Origin: Craspedostauros australis
Lineage: Eukaryota; Bacillariophyta; Bacillariophyceae; Mastogloiales; Achnanthaceae
DNA length: 64,000 bases
NCBI GenBank assembly: GCA_026770025.1
Contig: JAMXDE010000012.1
Span: 124,001 to 188,000 of the forward strand
Direction: 5' to 3'
Shown here piece by piece: positions 9,219-21,200 of the stretch (the first letter of the stretch is position 1; the number at the start of each line of letters is the position of its first letter). The position numbers and the translations under genes were made by a program. Under the pieces are notes generated by a model that did no database searches, had not been told where the DNA came from, and saw only the letters and a program-made list of their open reading frames with translations.

Positions 9219-12200
9219 TCACGACAGCAACAGATCTTCGTCATCGTCGTCCAACACCTGGTGCGCAAGACTGCGGTTCTTCTTCTTTCCAAACTTGGCA
9301 AGGTCCGCCATGCTGGCCTCCAAATCCTCGCGCTTCTTGCCGACGAATCGGTTCGTGAAGAAGCTGATGGATTCGTTGAAATCCGTGGCGAAAGACTCGC
9401 TCATTTGCTGCTGCTTGCGTCGGAAGAAGGATGTGGTGGCCGAAGGCGTCTTTGGTCTATGTGACGGTGCGAAGCGTGACGCTAGCTGCTTGTCTCGAGA
9501 AGTACCTGCGTGTGCTCTACCTTCGTCTGCTGTGTTGTTGTTTTCATTGTCGCCACCATCGTTGTCATCGCTGATGCCATTTCCATTTCCATTGGAATAG
9601 ACATTGGCACTATTGAGCATGGCGGCACTCACGCTGCTTCTGCTCCTTCTGTGATTCTTGGCCGCGTTGTCGGAGCCTTCCTCGCTGCGCTCTCCCGTGG
9701 TTTGTTCCCCGCTCACTGCCGAACCTGCAATCGATCGCTCACCATCCAGGCTCTTGCTCGAAGACGGTTTGCCAGCCATGATCGCTTCATCCAGGCTGAC
9801 CCGGCCAGTGCTCCTGTGCTTCTTGCCGTGGCTGCGTTGGGCGCGATTGTCGTTGCTGTGGTTACTCTCATGAACAGTGTCCACGCGTTGCTCGTGATCG
9901 GCCGCGTCCTCTGACGATTCGCTGGGATCGCCAAAGTCAAGACAGGTGCCGGAATCGTGGAATCGCGATGGATCCTCGAAGGTTGGCAGACCAGCCACCG
10001 CACGAACTTGGAACTCGGATTGCGTGCCGTCTGGATTGGTGATCCTGTCCGACGCCGTCGTTGCCCCCTTGTCGTGATGGATCGCGGTGACAAAATTCGC
10101 ATTGGTGGGATCGAATTGAAGCAACGGCAGCTGGGGACCTGCCGACAGACGCGATGATTCCTCCGACGCGTCCTCACCCTGTTCTTGCTTGCGATGATTC
10201 TCTGACGCCGTGCTTCGCAAGTGGTTGGACAGCAACTTCTTGGACTGGCTCTCTTCCGATCTCTTGGGCGATCGCGGTGGCATGCCAGCCTTGGGTTTGT
10301 CGCGTTTGGGAGATGTTGGCGCCGCAGATGATCCGCCCGCGCTGCCCTTCCTCGTTGGCTGACTTCTGCTTGCATCGGCCGTCGGACGACGCAGGCTTCG
10401 GTCAGACGTCGGTTTGATGAGATCGCTCTCCTTCGATTTTTGCGTGCGCCGCCGACCCACGCTCTTCCTGCGCGTGCTGCCCTCCTTACGGTCTTCACTT
10501 TCAGCAGGACGCTGCGATCGTCGACCTCTGCGCGACGACGAGGAGGATGATGCAGCGGCAGCATTGTTGGACGCTGACGCTGTTCGTTTGGATGATGAGT
10601 CGGATGCATGCGCGTGTGTCCCGCTTACGCTTCCGTTGTCGCTGCCTCTCCGTCCGCTCGTCGCCGCTTCTGCCGCGTTCGTAGCCACATCGCGCATCTG
10701 CGTGCGCCGTCTTCCCACAGAAGCAGCCCGTTGTGCAGCATTTCGGGACGGCCCATCCCGCGATCGACCGCGCTTCGATGCGGATGACGACCGCGGTCTG
10801 TTGGAGGAGCTGGTGTTGGTTTGCTCTTCTCGCGATCGTCCTCTGCGGCTTCGTGATGACGATCTCTGGTTGTTGCCAGGATCGCGAGAATTCCCCCTTC
10901 GCGATTTGCTGCGATCTCTTTGACTGCGATTGTCCATGCTGCTGTTGCGGTTGCCTCTGCTGCTGCTGCTAGCGTTGTTGTTGTTGTTGTTGTTGTTGTT
11001 TGCGTTGCCACTGCTGCTTGGAGCTCTTGCATTCTTACCATTCGCAGCCGTGGAGCTGCTGTTGTTGGCGCGGCGTCGTCGAGAACGCGATCGACGCGAG
11101 GATGGTGGCGGGCGCGATCCATTGTCGCCATCATCTTTCGCTTGCTGCTTGGCATCCGTCTTGGGATGCGTCGCCGAATTCCTGCGCGTGCGACGTCCTC
11201 TGCGTTCCGAACCATTTGGCGTTTTGGCATCGCCCATCGAGCTCTCTTTGGCCCTCATGGGTGACAAGGATCTTGGTTTTGCCTCCGACTTGCGTGGATT
11301 GTGCCGATGGTGGTGCTGCTGCTGCTGTTGTTGCGTCTCGTCTGTCGCGCCAGTACTGCTTGGCACGGCACTGTGGTTGTCAGTACCGTTGCCCCCACCA
11401 CTATTGCTAGTCGTGGTGCCGTTGCTGTTGCGCCTCCCCTTGTTGGGATCCGCCGTGACAAGCCTCCGTCGCGATGTCGGTTTGGCCACAGAACTCGGCG
11501 TGACAGTGAGAGCAGCAGCAATCGCCATTGCCTCCGCCGTGGAGGTGCTGAACGACGCGTTGTTGCCACTCCCAATGCCTTCTCGAATCGATCTGCGCGC
11601 CACACGCCGCGTGCCGCCGCTGTTGTTTCTGTGCAGCCGCGGAGCATCGTCCGGAACTCCCGGCGATGGCGGGACGGCCGCAGTGGTTGCGCGACGCCTC
11701 ATGGATTGCGGACGACGTTGCGGCTGGGATGCCACCGATCTGCTTTCGTCTGGTTGAGCGGACGATGCCGAGGCCCGAAGCTTGCGTCGCAGGCTGCCGG
11801 CTCCCGCCGAAGCCGATACGGTTGTGTGGCTGGAACGGTTGGTCTTGCTGCGGTGGCTGTGGTCATCCATCACGGCAATCTCCTCGTCGGCGGGTTTTTG
11901 TTGTTGTGGGTCGTTGTCGCTTTTGTCATTGCCATCGCGTGCGTTGCTTCCGTGGTGACTGTTGTCGTTGCGGTGTTCCGTGCGATTTCGCGGCCGCTGC
12001 GGTTGCGGTTGCTGCACTGTGGCAGCATCCTCACGAGACGCCGATGAACTTTGTCGTTCGGGTGCATCTCGCAGAGGCATCATCGTTTCCTCTTCCGAAA
12101 TGATCGAGTCGTCCTCGTCATGTTCATGTTGATACGCTTCCGCACCATCATGATCACCTTGCGAAGTGAGAAAGAGCGCGAGGCTATTCTTGACATCCAG

Positions 12201-13055
12201 CTGGCGCCCAATACGCTGCGTCTTCATTTGGCGCAGGACAACACGTTGACGTTCCGCTCGTGAGATGGTGGTCGATGCATCATCGGCGTGGTTGCCACCA
12301 TGCTGAGAGTCGGCGACATCGCAATCGCTGATACCTGCCGTTGCCGCGGCCGACATCGCCGAAGGCGACAGGAGGGTCTTGGCATTGCCGGGGCTGTTGG
12401 TGCTGTGATCGATGGAGGAGAAGGATGCGTGGGCAGATCTGGTTGACTTTTCACCGCCCAGCGCTGCTCGATCGCCGCCGAGGATGTCGCTGAGGGATAG
12501 GGACATGGATTGGATGGATGGATTGGGGGAGACGACCTTGCTCCATTCTCGATTGCTCCTGTGCACCGTGGGCGATTGGAATGATGGAGGCAGCTGCTGA
12601 TGGTGATGGTGACGATTGTTGCGACGCCTATGCCCGCTGCCACAAGCCCCGCCATTGGGCGAGTTGGCAATGATGGCTGGACCCGATTCGAACTGCATAT
12701 CCGTGAGCGACTGTGAGTGCGCCTGCATCTGCGCCTGCGAATGCGAGTGGCTCCGTTTGTGAGCGCGGTTCCGACCCGCCCGCTTGGCACTCTTGGGTGG
12801 GGATTTGACGGACGGTTTCGTTGGCACAGGCGACATCATCGGATCGGCAGCCGCTGTGCTTTTGTGGATCGCTCCATTGCCAGTGCCATTGTTGCCTTCA
12901 TTCTCATCAGTTGTGTGATCGTGGCTGGCGCTCGTGGACACGGTCGATGATGAGTTCGGCTTGATGTGATCGATGGGTATTGAACGATCATCCCTCATGG
13001 CATTGTTGTTGTTGTTGTTGCCGTTGCTGCTGCTGCCGCCATTCCTGTGATTCAT
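9219..13055 (-). CDS. Long disordered Arg/Ser/Asn-rich protein (1278 aa), unknown function
   Basis: This is a single ATG-started frame of 1278 codons with no intron signal. The product is almost entirely low complexity. It has poly-Asn runs, many RRxS and SRSRRRR patches, and several proline-directed serines (SPK, SPKR) that look like kinase sites. SVGRRRTQ occurs twice in the central part. The only region that looks folded is the last 80 or so residues, with SFFRRKQQQMSESFATDF, a probable amphipathic helix, and an acidic end (DDDDEDLLL). There is no signal peptide or membrane segment. The Arg/Ser wealth recalls splicing-speckle or chromatin-associated proteins, but no named domain is visible, so no function is assigned. 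The length of the open frame and the consistent composition argue that it is a real gene. Confidence 0.75.
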   Translation of the reverse strand: MNHRNGGSSSNGNNNNNNAMRDDRSIPIDHIKPNSSSTVSTSASHDHTTDENEGNNGTGNGAIHKSTAAADPMMSPVPTKPSVKSPPKSAKRAGRNRAHKRSHSHSQAQMQAHSQSLTDMQFESGPAIIANSPNGGACGSGHRRRNNRHHHHQQLPPSFQSPTVHRSNREWSKVVSPNPSIQSMSLSLSDILGGDRAALGGEKSTRSAHASFSSIDHSTNSPGNAKTLLSPSAMSAAATAGISDCDVADSQHGGNHADDASTTISRAERQRVVLRQMKTQRIGRQLDVKNSLALFLTSQGDHDGAEAYQHEHDEDDSIISEEETMMPLRDAPERQSSSASREDAATVQQPQPQRPRNRTEHRNDNSHHGSNARDGNDKSDNDPQQQKPADEEIAVMDDHSHRSKTNRSSHTTVSASAGAGSLRRKLRASASSAQPDESRSVASQPQRRPQSMRRRATTAAVPPSPGVPDDAPRLHRNNSGGTRRVARRSIREGIGSGNNASFSTSTAEAMAIAAALTVTPSSVAKPTSRRRLVTADPNKGRRNSNGTTTSNSGGGNGTDNHSAVPSSTGATDETQQQQQQHHHRHNPRKSEAKPRSLSPMRAKESSMGDAKTPNGSERRGRRTRRNSATHPKTDAKQQAKDDGDNGSRPPPSSRRSRSRRRRANNSSSTAANGKNARAPSSSGNANNNNNNNNNASSSSRGNRNSSMDNRSQRDRSKSRRGNSRDPGNNQRSSSRSRRGRSREEQTNTSSSNRPRSSSASKRGRSRDGPSRNAAQRAASVGRRRTQMRDVATNAAEAATSGRRGSDNGSVSGTHAHASDSSSKRTASASNNAAAASSSSSSRRGRRSQRPAESEDRKEGSTRRKSVGRRRTQKSKESDLIKPTSDRSLRRPTADASRSQPTRKGSAGGSSAAPTSPKRDKPKAGMPPRSPKRSEESQSKKLLSNHLRSTASENHRKQEQGEDASEESSRLSAGPQLPLLQFDPTNANFVTAIHHDKGATTASDRITNPDGTQSEFQVRAVAGLPTFEDPSRFHDSGTCLDFGDPSESSEDAADHEQRVDTVHESNHSNDNRAQRSHGKKHRSTGRVSLDEAIMAGKPSSSKSLDGERSIAGSAVSGEQTTGERSEEGSDNAAKNHRRSRSSVSAAMLNSANVYSNGNGNGISDDNDGGDNENNNTADEGRAHAGTSRDKQLASRFAPSHRPKTPSATTSFFRRKQQQMSESFATDFNESISFFTNRFVGKKREDLEASMADLAKFGKKKNRSLAHQVLDDDDEDLLLS
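10973..11008. repeat. GTT microsatellite coding for poly-Asn
   Basis: About nine GTT units (AAC on the coding strand) inside the disordered protein gene encode a run of asparagines. The repeat stays in frame. Confidence 0.8.
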
Positions 13056-15163
13056 GATGAGCTTGCCTCTCTGCGTTGCTCCGCTTTGATGCTCCTCTCA
13101 TGCAGTGATTGAATATCGCGTGAATACCCACTGTCGTTGCTCTGTAGCTGATGCGCAATTGAACTGTACTCAACTCAACTCAACTCAACTCGGCTCGCGA
13201 GGGTTGTACTGGGAGACACGGTTCACGGACGCGTTTGGTGGTTCCGTTTGTGATGGGCTGTTCTGTTTTGTGATGCGATGTGAACAATTGCTCTGGGGAG
13301 GTTGGTTGCGGGTGAGATACCAATAGAGCAGAGTTCTCGGTTGTGGGCGTGATCGTGATCGTGCGATGCTCTATCGCATTCACCAGGGGAGAGGGTCTTA
13401 GTTGGGAGATGTTGTGCCTCTTGCTCTTGTTCGCTCTATTAGTTCGTGTGCCAAGGACAGAGCGTGCGGTTGTGGAGAGGGGCTTTGGTTGGCTGCAGTC
13501 CTCGTGGGGTGTGCGAGTCCGTAGTCACACCGTACCAATACTGCGAGAGGGTCTGTGCAATGGGAGTCGCTGGTTGAATGTTGAGTGTTGGAGGCCGGAC
13601 GTTGGATGTTGGCGACGGTGTTCGATTCTTGCGTGGAGCTCGATTTCTGCAGATGTTGGTGCTGCCTTTGCTCTCTGTTGTTGTGCGAATGCGCTGTGGT
13701 CGAGCGGAATGGAGTATGAGCACGACGATCTGTGGAATGTGTGCGGCACGTGGCGACGACAGGGGCGAGCAAGTACTCGTGGAATGTTCCTCTGTTGTGT
13801 CGAATGTTTGGTCAGTGGTGTGCCTGAGGAGTCGCCCTTGGAAGGTGTTTGCGACTAACTGTACTAGCTATGGTACTCTGCTTTCTGGCTCGTCTCTTTT
13901 CAATCGTTCCAATGGATCTTATTGGTTATAGAGAGCGTCGCAGTGATGGCAGTGGCGGCTCGAACACAACGATCTGCGTTTCAATCCTTCAGGAGCACGA
14001 TCTATTATACTCGGCTCAACTTCGCCACGAACAACAAATACAGATTCTCTGATCCTGCGCTCGTGCCCCACAAAGAAGGTTTAGAGCATCCAGAGAGAGG
14101 TGGTATCGCGAGAAAGGATGCGGTTGCCTTCCTGAGATGGTTGCTGACGCCTCCAGCCTCTGCTTGTCTTGTGTGTCTGTGCGTGCTGTGCCCTTCCTTG
14201 CGTTGCTCTTTCTCCCTCCGACCGCTTCTTTTCTTGCTTTCCTGGGACAGCCTGCGTTCGTTTCTTTGTCGCGGTTACGTGCGCCACGAACCACCACAAC
14301 CCAAGCGGCTCCCCGTTTCCTCGTCTTGTGTCAAATGTCAACTGCCATTCAGTTGTGTTCGCGCCTCTCTGGGATTGTTTGTGCGTGTGCAGAGAATAGT
14401 ACATTTATTTGCCATCCGCACAGCGTGCGTTGAGAGTGGGCAACACAGAGAAAAGGACAACCGACAGAAAGGACTCCGCAGAAAGATAGCGAATTTAGCC
14501 TGTATTCCGATGCCTTCGTCTTTGTCCTTGTGTGCCAACGGTGATGTTTCTTCCATAACCTTCTGTGAAGACGATGGTCATTGCGGCGATGACTGACGAC
14601 GATCTCTATCGTGTTTGGCGCGCTCGCTTGTCGCTGTTACGATCTACACGCATAAGCATTGATGTTTCTTGGTCAGAGCGATGCGGCATCGTGGGAATAG
14701 GTCGTAGTCATACAAGTACAAGTACAAGTGCCATGTTCGTAACTCATCAAGGTGGTGAGGTCGGACTCTGTGTTCGTGAAGTGTCTCCACAAGGCCACCT
14801 TGCATGCGAATGTTGCGAATCTCCCACCAGGATCTTCCTGCCATCGTCATGATACAGGCACATGACAACATCAACATCACGGACAAGACCAACAGTGCAC
14901 ATGGATAGATTGTATTTTGAGTACATCCGCAGGAGATGATAGAGTTTCGTGTTGATGCTATCTCTAGCTTTACTATGATATCTAACAGAACAGTCTGAAC
15001 CGGATTGCATAGTTCGTAGCATGGTCTTGCATGACGATGTCTCCAAAGATCACCTCAGATTAGATCTCTCTCTCTCTCTTTCTGCTTCTGTTCCTTCGTT
15101 GCATTGCATTGCATCTCGCTCGCCGTGACATTCTTCATTCCAGCACTCAGTCTGGGAGCATCT
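13056..15163. other. Intergenic region, 2.1 kb, no gene supported
   Basis: This lies between the 5' end of the disordered-protein gene and the 3' end of the plastid protein gene. It has an AACTC pentamer run (about 13164-13190), a short ACAAGT repeat (about 14716-14732) and a CT run (about 15065-15080). Open frames up to about 220 codons occur on both strands, but none has a recognisable domain or plausible composition. Confidence 0.5.
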
Positions 15164-16345
15164 CTACTTCTTGCCGCTGCCATCATCCTCGTCGTCGTCG
15201 TCGTCGTCATCCTCCTCATCATCTTCATCATCCTCATCGTCGTCGTCGTCCTCATCGGCATCGTCTGGTTGCGATGTCTTGATCGTGGCATCAACACTGC
15301 GCCATTGCAAAGCATTGGATTGTGGCAAGTACAGTGTAATGGGAGCGTTTGGTTGAAAGGTGAGAGATGAAGCATATTGATAGAGATGGTAGCTAAGAAA
15401 AGGCACACAAACACAAACACAAACACATGCCAGCATGCTCCAACTCCACATTCATACTTCCGACCCCCACCCCTGCCCCCCACACACAGCACAGCACAGC
15501 ACAGCACAGCACAGCACAGCACAGCACAGCACAGCACAACCCAAGCAAACATACCTGTAGGTATCTCCATACCGCTCCTTCATGGTCTTGTTCATGTTGC
15601 GCTTGGCGATGTCACCCGCCATCATGCCAGCGAATGACAACGTGAACGGCACGGCACCCGTGATGAAGAACGCCACGATGGCCAAAGCCGTGGAATCCGA
15701 CAGACCAAAGGTCGTGGACAGCTTCGACGAGACGGTTCTGATGCCCTTGAGGATGGTGGAACCCAACACGCTCTTCCATTCCTTCGTGTCCTTCACGATG
15801 GCCTCGACCTTATTCTCGCCCAGCACCGTCGAGACGGTCTGCGACAGCGCCTGCTGATGCTCGCCCGATGCGCGGTCCTGCACGGCCTCGCGGTACGCCG
15901 ATTCGATGGGATCGTACCGATCGTCGTTGAACATGTTGTCCTGCACGTATCCATCGACGATGCGTTCGATCGATGTCGTGGGCGCTGACACGGCGTGGGC
16001 AGGCTCCGAGACGGTTCCGAACGACAGCATCGTGATGGCGCACAGCAGGATGGCGCAACGTTTCATGCGGCGGTTCAGCTTGGAGGCCAGCTGCGACATG
16101 CGGTCCCATCGACGTAACGAACGTGCTTGGAATTGCTGCAGCGGCTCGTTCTTCTGTCTCTGGCATCGGAACAGCGCGGAATCGACGCACGGTGCGGAGG
16201 ATGGAGATGTCATTCCATGGCTCACGCTGCGGGCTGTGCCTCTCCGTATCGGTGTGGAGAATGCGCCGACTGCATTCTGTGACTGCGTCGCCTCGTTGTG
16301 GAGCAAGATGAAGCTCAAGGCAACTGCGGACAACCAAGCCTTCAT
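15164..16345 (-). CDS. Plastid-targeted, probably thylakoid protein with acidic tail (two exons, 307 aa)
   Basis: CDS is complement(join(15164..15296,15555..16345)). The donor ACAG|GTATGT and acceptor CGCAG join the exons in phase 2. The N-terminus is a signal peptide (MKAWLSAVALSFILL) followed by VGAFSTP, an ASAFAP-like motif with Phe after the cleavage site, then a basic Ser/Arg-rich transit stretch. A second hydrophobic segment near 95-118 (CAILLCAITMLSFG) ends in PAHA, typical of a thylakoid signal cut after AxA. The mature part is helical and has one hydrophobic segment (LAIVAFFITGAVPFTL). Exon 2 encodes a tail of about 25 nearly consecutive Asp/Glu ending GSGKK. The family is not recognised. 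A thylakoid-lumen or thylakoid-membrane location follows from the targeting signals and is an inference. Confidence 0.82.
15485..15538. repeat. CACAG pentanucleotide tandem repeat inside an intron
   Basis: About ten perfect copies of a 5-bp unit lie in the intron (15297-15554) of the plastid protein gene, close to the 5' splice site. Read on the coding strand the unit is CTGTG. Confidence 0.93.
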
Positions 16346-17039
16346 GGTGAGTCTGTCTGTGTGTCGGTCTGTGTGTCAGTATGTGTGTCTATCTGTGTAT
16401 GGTACTGGTACGAGCACTCTCCTGATACGAGCAATGAAGATGGATAGAGTACGATCTGGATAATGATTCAGCGACAAGTGCTGCTGGGAATGATGGAGTG
16501 ATGGTGAATTGTGATCGTTGGGGATGCAGATGGTGGATGTTTGATGTGCCGAGAAGACAAACACAGAGAGTGCCAATCAACAGATGTGTGGTGATTCCTC
16601 CAGGTGGAATGCCAAGGATACGTTTGTCTGGAGTGGTCGATTTGGTCAAACATCACGAAACGATGGTGGGAGACTGTGGAGTTCATTGAAGACAACTGTA
16701 TCAGCGCAACCCTGCTCCTCTGCTGCCTCAAACAGACGATCAAACCAAACAACCTCACCACTCCACACCACTTCAATCGATGGGACGTTGTTGATGTTCC
16801 TGTCGTCTCTATCAGTACAAGAATCTAATTTTAATACAACCGTGCTGCGATCATGTCGCGCAGAATCAGGGATCAGAGGAAGTGAAGAGATGAGAGAATC
16901 TCGATGAGGAACCGATCGAACAGATGCTCTGTTCGTCCCATTCGGCCATCTTGTGCAAGACATTGCTCGTCTCCTCATGAATCTGTCGAGATTTGAATGT
17001 GGGGGGTTGGGTTCATTTGCTTCTAGAGTACGTTTTTGC
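16346..17039. other. Intergenic, upstream of plastid gene, downstream of eL22
   Basis: The part next to the plastid gene (about 16351-16400) is a degenerate TGTC/TGTG repeat and probably belongs to its 5' UTR or promoter. No coding sequence is seen. Confidence 0.5.
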
Positions 17040-17776
17040 TTACTCCTCGTCCTCCTCTTCATCTCCTCCGCTGATGGAGAAGTATCTGAGCTCGTACGAG
17101 TTCTTGCTGGCGGCAACGACGCGGAGGTAATCACGCAGCTGCTGCTTCTTCAAGTAGCGCTTGGTGAGGTACTTGAGCTGACGCTTGGAGAAGCCGAGCT
17201 CGGCTGGGCTGACGACGGTCAGCTTGGTTCTGTCTCTCTGGATGGTGACGCTGTTGGCAGCCAGGGCACCGGTCTTGCCCTTGATCTTGATGCGATCGTG
17301 GAGGTACTTCTCGAAGAGGGCCACATCGAGGACCTTATCCTCGACTGGCTGAGTGCAATCAAGCACGAACTTCACGGCGGACTTCTTTCCCTTGGCCTGT
17401 GTCGTTGCGTTCGTCCAGGCGGTCGGTCGATTGGTTCGTTCAGAAATGATTGTCGTCGCATGGGATATCGTGACGTGACGCAGTTCATCAGGTGGTGCAT
17501 GGTGTGATGGGATTAGTGAGTTGTTTCCATTGAGCTGTCGTTTGCGTCACTGTCGCTGCTGCCGCTGTTGCGGACCGTCCAATCGGCTCCACCATCGTGG
17601 CAACCGCAACTGCAACCGCAGCATCCTTCATCCTCGTGCTCTTCGGAGCAGTTCACGCGCAAAGTTCAGGCATGCAACAAAAGGCATCTGGGCCCTCAGG
17701 TCGTGCGTCGGGATGCCCGGTGAGGGGCCTCGCCGACTGGACCTGATGGGCGGATCAACGATAGATCTCTTACCAT
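17040..17776 (-). CDS. RPL22: 60S ribosomal protein eL22 (two exons, 119 aa)
   Basis: CDS is complement(join(17040..17396,17774..17776)). The first coding exon is only the ATG, followed at once by GTAAGA. The acceptor ACACAG leads into [16 protein letters not shown]. The body matches the eL22 family throughout: [28 protein letters not shown], the strand [37 protein letters not shown] and an acidic C-terminal tail. The length (119 residues) is normal for the family. The protein sits on the surface of the cytosolic large subunit near the exit tunnel. An intron directly after the start codon is a common arrangement in ribosomal protein genes. The intron is 377 bp; no snoRNA with both C and D boxes could be made out in it. 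Confidence 0.95.
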
Positions 17777-18224
17777 CTTGATTGCTCTTGTTGAGTGGTT
17801 TTTAGTGTCTGTGTTGGTGTTGTGATTGCCAAGAAGCTGTTGAATTCAAAACGGCCCAAGAAGAAGCCTGTTTGGTGGTGCCCCGCCGCGCGCAGTTTTG
17901 TCGCGACACGAGTAAAGCGGTAAATGAAGGTAGTCGTATGAGTCGATCACATGATGAGACAATGTTTGAGGAACTAGTCTTAGCGTCATAGGCTACGATT
18001 TTCATTCCTGCGTTGCACTACGCGGGCCGAAGTTCATTCTGCACACTTGTATCTGCTCTGCTCTACATTTGCGACTATACATCGAAGCAAACACGGAGCA
18101 AAGCCACGCCACAACATCCTGTACACAACAACCTACGATTGCTCTACCATGCTGTGCATCACATTAGTCTTCATCCAATTACTTCACTACTCTACTCGTG
18201 CATACCGTGTCATGCCGTGTCATG
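17777..18224. other. Intergenic, promoter side of eL22
   Basis: This should hold the eL22 promoter and the KNL1 3' UTR. A GC-rich patch CCGCGCGCAG lies near 17884. A TACTC-type element and a repeated CCGTGTCATG are near 18185-18225. No gene is seen. Confidence 0.45.
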
Positions 18225-21200
18225 TTATCTCACCATGGCGGCGATGATGTCGCAGCTCTGCATCATGCCGCCGAAACCGATGCAGTTGGACTTGAGCAGC
18301 TTGCGCTTGATCGCCCTTTCTTGGCCGGCCTCCCCCTTGAGCACCTTCAGGTCAATTTTGATCGGTGTGCTCGCGTAGCCTTCTTCAACAAACATCTGTG
18401 CCTCCACCTCACCGGCGCAGCCAGCGAAGGAGACGGTGATGGCGAATCGGTTGCTGTCGGCATGGATCCCATGCTTGACCCGCACACCGTACCTATGGCC
18501 GAGCCGTTCCACTTCGGATGCCAGGATCTCGAGCCGTGCCAACGATCTGGAAGTCTTGGCGATGATCTTCCTCATGAATGTCGCCGTTTGTGGTTCGGGC
18601 CCTGCGCTGTATCTGTTCAGCTCAGTGCACAGACGGTCGGTCCTGAGATCGATCAGCTCTCGTGACAGTGGGAGGTAGTACTGGTATGCGTACTTGTTCT
18701 CCTTCGATGCGTTGTGCGCGGAGATCACGCTTGCATCGACGGCGCAGGTCGCACCATCGATCATCATGCGCATGGAATGCATCTTCGTGGGACCGCGGAA
18801 GACCAGCGAGAATCTCCCGCCATTGATCGACTCCGGTGACCAGTTCGTCATTCCTTTGATCGATTGGTAGCCCTGTTGGCTGGAAGCAACCACCTTCATT
18901 TTCTCCAAGTAATTACGACGCAGAGACTTCTCTCGAGCGATGCCGTGCACCTCGTTGCTGATGGCGGCATGGTCGTCCTTCTTGCTTTGCAGAATGCGTC
19001 GGGCTTCCTCCAGCTCGTGTTCCAAATCGTCGACCGAGTCTTCAAGTGTCGACACCATGTTCTGCAGTGACATCAGAGGCATATTTTGAAAACACGGCAT
19101 GTTGGCAATCATTGGAAGCGAGATTGAATCCGCATTGAATCGAAGATGTAGAGTAGAAGACATGAAGGCGTGTGAGTACTTTGCGTTGGATGCTTGGTGC
19201 AATCAAGTATTGCAGGGTATGCATATCATTCCATATCCGTATGTGAAGCGCCATCGCAGCACCATTTCAACAGCCCAAACCTTCCCCTCCCCAAGCTCCA
19301 ACACCAACTTACGTTTCTGCGTGCGAGGCTCTTGCGTTTCGCACGGAATGTCGACTTCTCACCCATCCTTCTGATCATTCCCTTCATGCCGTCGATGGTT
19401 CGCAATGCCCCGTGCAATGCTTCGTCATCATTCGTCAAGTCCATGCTCATAGACTCGATGGGGACCTGTGCTGCCAGGAACTCCAGCACCGATGACAGCC
19501 ACTCCATCCATTCATCCTCAATGTGTTTCGAGAGGGTGCGCCCAACTGATTCCAAGTTGCGCTTCATTCCCAATGCTGCTGCGTCGTCTCCCTTCAACCC
19601 TTGCAAAAAATTCGCGAACATGTCTGGCTGTTGCTTCCCCCATGATTGAAATGATGTTTCGATGCAATCCTCAGACTCCGTCCTGGATTCGATCTCGGAG
19701 CACATGGCCTCCACGAACTGCAGCACGGATGCTGTGACGATCCCGTTGCCAAGCTCGTGCGTTGACAAGCCCAATCGGACCATGGCATCGGATGTTCTCG
19801 CAGCGAAGGCATTGAATGTGTCATCGGAGAAGACATTGACGGCATTGAATATATCATCTGATGTGGCCGCCACAGATACTGATTCGTCATCCTGCTTGTT
19901 TGTACTTCTATTCCCTTCACTGTTGTCCTTTTCGGCACTGTCTTCTCCATGCATGCTGGTACCGTTTCCATTATTATCGCTGCCTTCATCTTGTGGGCCT
20001 GCGGTCGACTTGTTGAGATGGCTTTTGTTCTCATCTATGGATGCATCCGGATCGATCCTGATGCCGATGGAAACTCGATCCTTCCACATGTCCTTCGCCG
20101 ATGCCAGAGAAAGCCTTGAATTGTGGGGCTGATGCTTTGGCTCAGGCTCTTGTGCCTGAATGGGGTCGTCTTTCGTGACCGCGTCTTCCAACGTCATGGA
20201 CATCTCTGAAGTGTCAGTACCCGTAGGATGCACGGTATCGGATTCATTCGGCGTTTCCAGTTGCGCAGAATCTTCCGACGCATCTGTAGATTGAGATGAG
20301 GCGCTGTCTTTGAGAATGTCATCAACGCTGGATGGTAGATCAGTCGTTTCTTCGCTCGAGATGTTGATTGCAGCAGATGGAGGAGGTGCCGATATGGCTA
20401 CCTTAAGCAGCGTCGTCATGTCGTCTTCTAGATCATGCACTCCTGTTTCTTGCTCTGCGTCTTGAGCGATATCATCGTTGGCAGGGATGGAGAGTGCCTT
20501 GGATTCCGTTGAGGGTTCGCTGCCAGACGATGGCAGGACCATCGAATCCTCATCCATCCCATTCTCCTCTGAATCAGAATCTGTATCCATGTCGTCGTCG
20601 TTGCCAGCACCGTCGACTGCTGCACCGTCGCTACCATCTTCTGATTGTTTCGACATTGATGCCGCTTCGTCGATTGTGGGTGCCACATTGCTTCCAGCCA
20701 ACGCAGATGCAACCATTGCTGCGGAAAGCACATTGGTCATGCCTTCTTCCAGCTCCACGGTCGTTTCCGCCGGTCCCTTCTGTGGCGCAGTGAGAAACGG
20801 TTGCTGAATGCGCGATCCGATGGAATTCATGGTCGTATCATCGCTGCTGTCGAAGCTCATGCGGGAACTGGATTCGTTGACATCACTGTGACCAGTGGTG
20901 CTCTCTTGCTTGGATGTGTCCATGTTGGAGCTGGGCGTTGGTGCTTGCTGGGTGGAAGGCAGACTTGCGGGTGATGATACACCGTTCGCTGGCTTTGAAG
21001 AAGTCTGCGCAAGCAATTGATCCATTCCAATCTCCAGTTCCACAGTCTTTTCATTGGTCCCGATGAGGTTCAGACTGGTGCTGCTGCTATCGCTCGTATC
21101 CTGTTTCTTATTGGCCCGTTCCAAGCTCTTGGACAGATCCACGTTGAGTGGAGAGTCCGAGGTTGGGTCCTGCCCATTGATCTTCAGGGTCATGGGGTCC

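Noticed and set aside
15485-15538. CRISPR-like array suggested by regular short repeats
   Set aside because: The unit is 5 bp with no spacers, inside a spliceosomal intron of a eukaryotic gene. It is a simple microsatellite.
17397-17773. Possible snoRNA in the eL22 intron
   Set aside because: CTGATGA-like strings occur, but no properly spaced C and D boxes with a terminal stem were found by eye.
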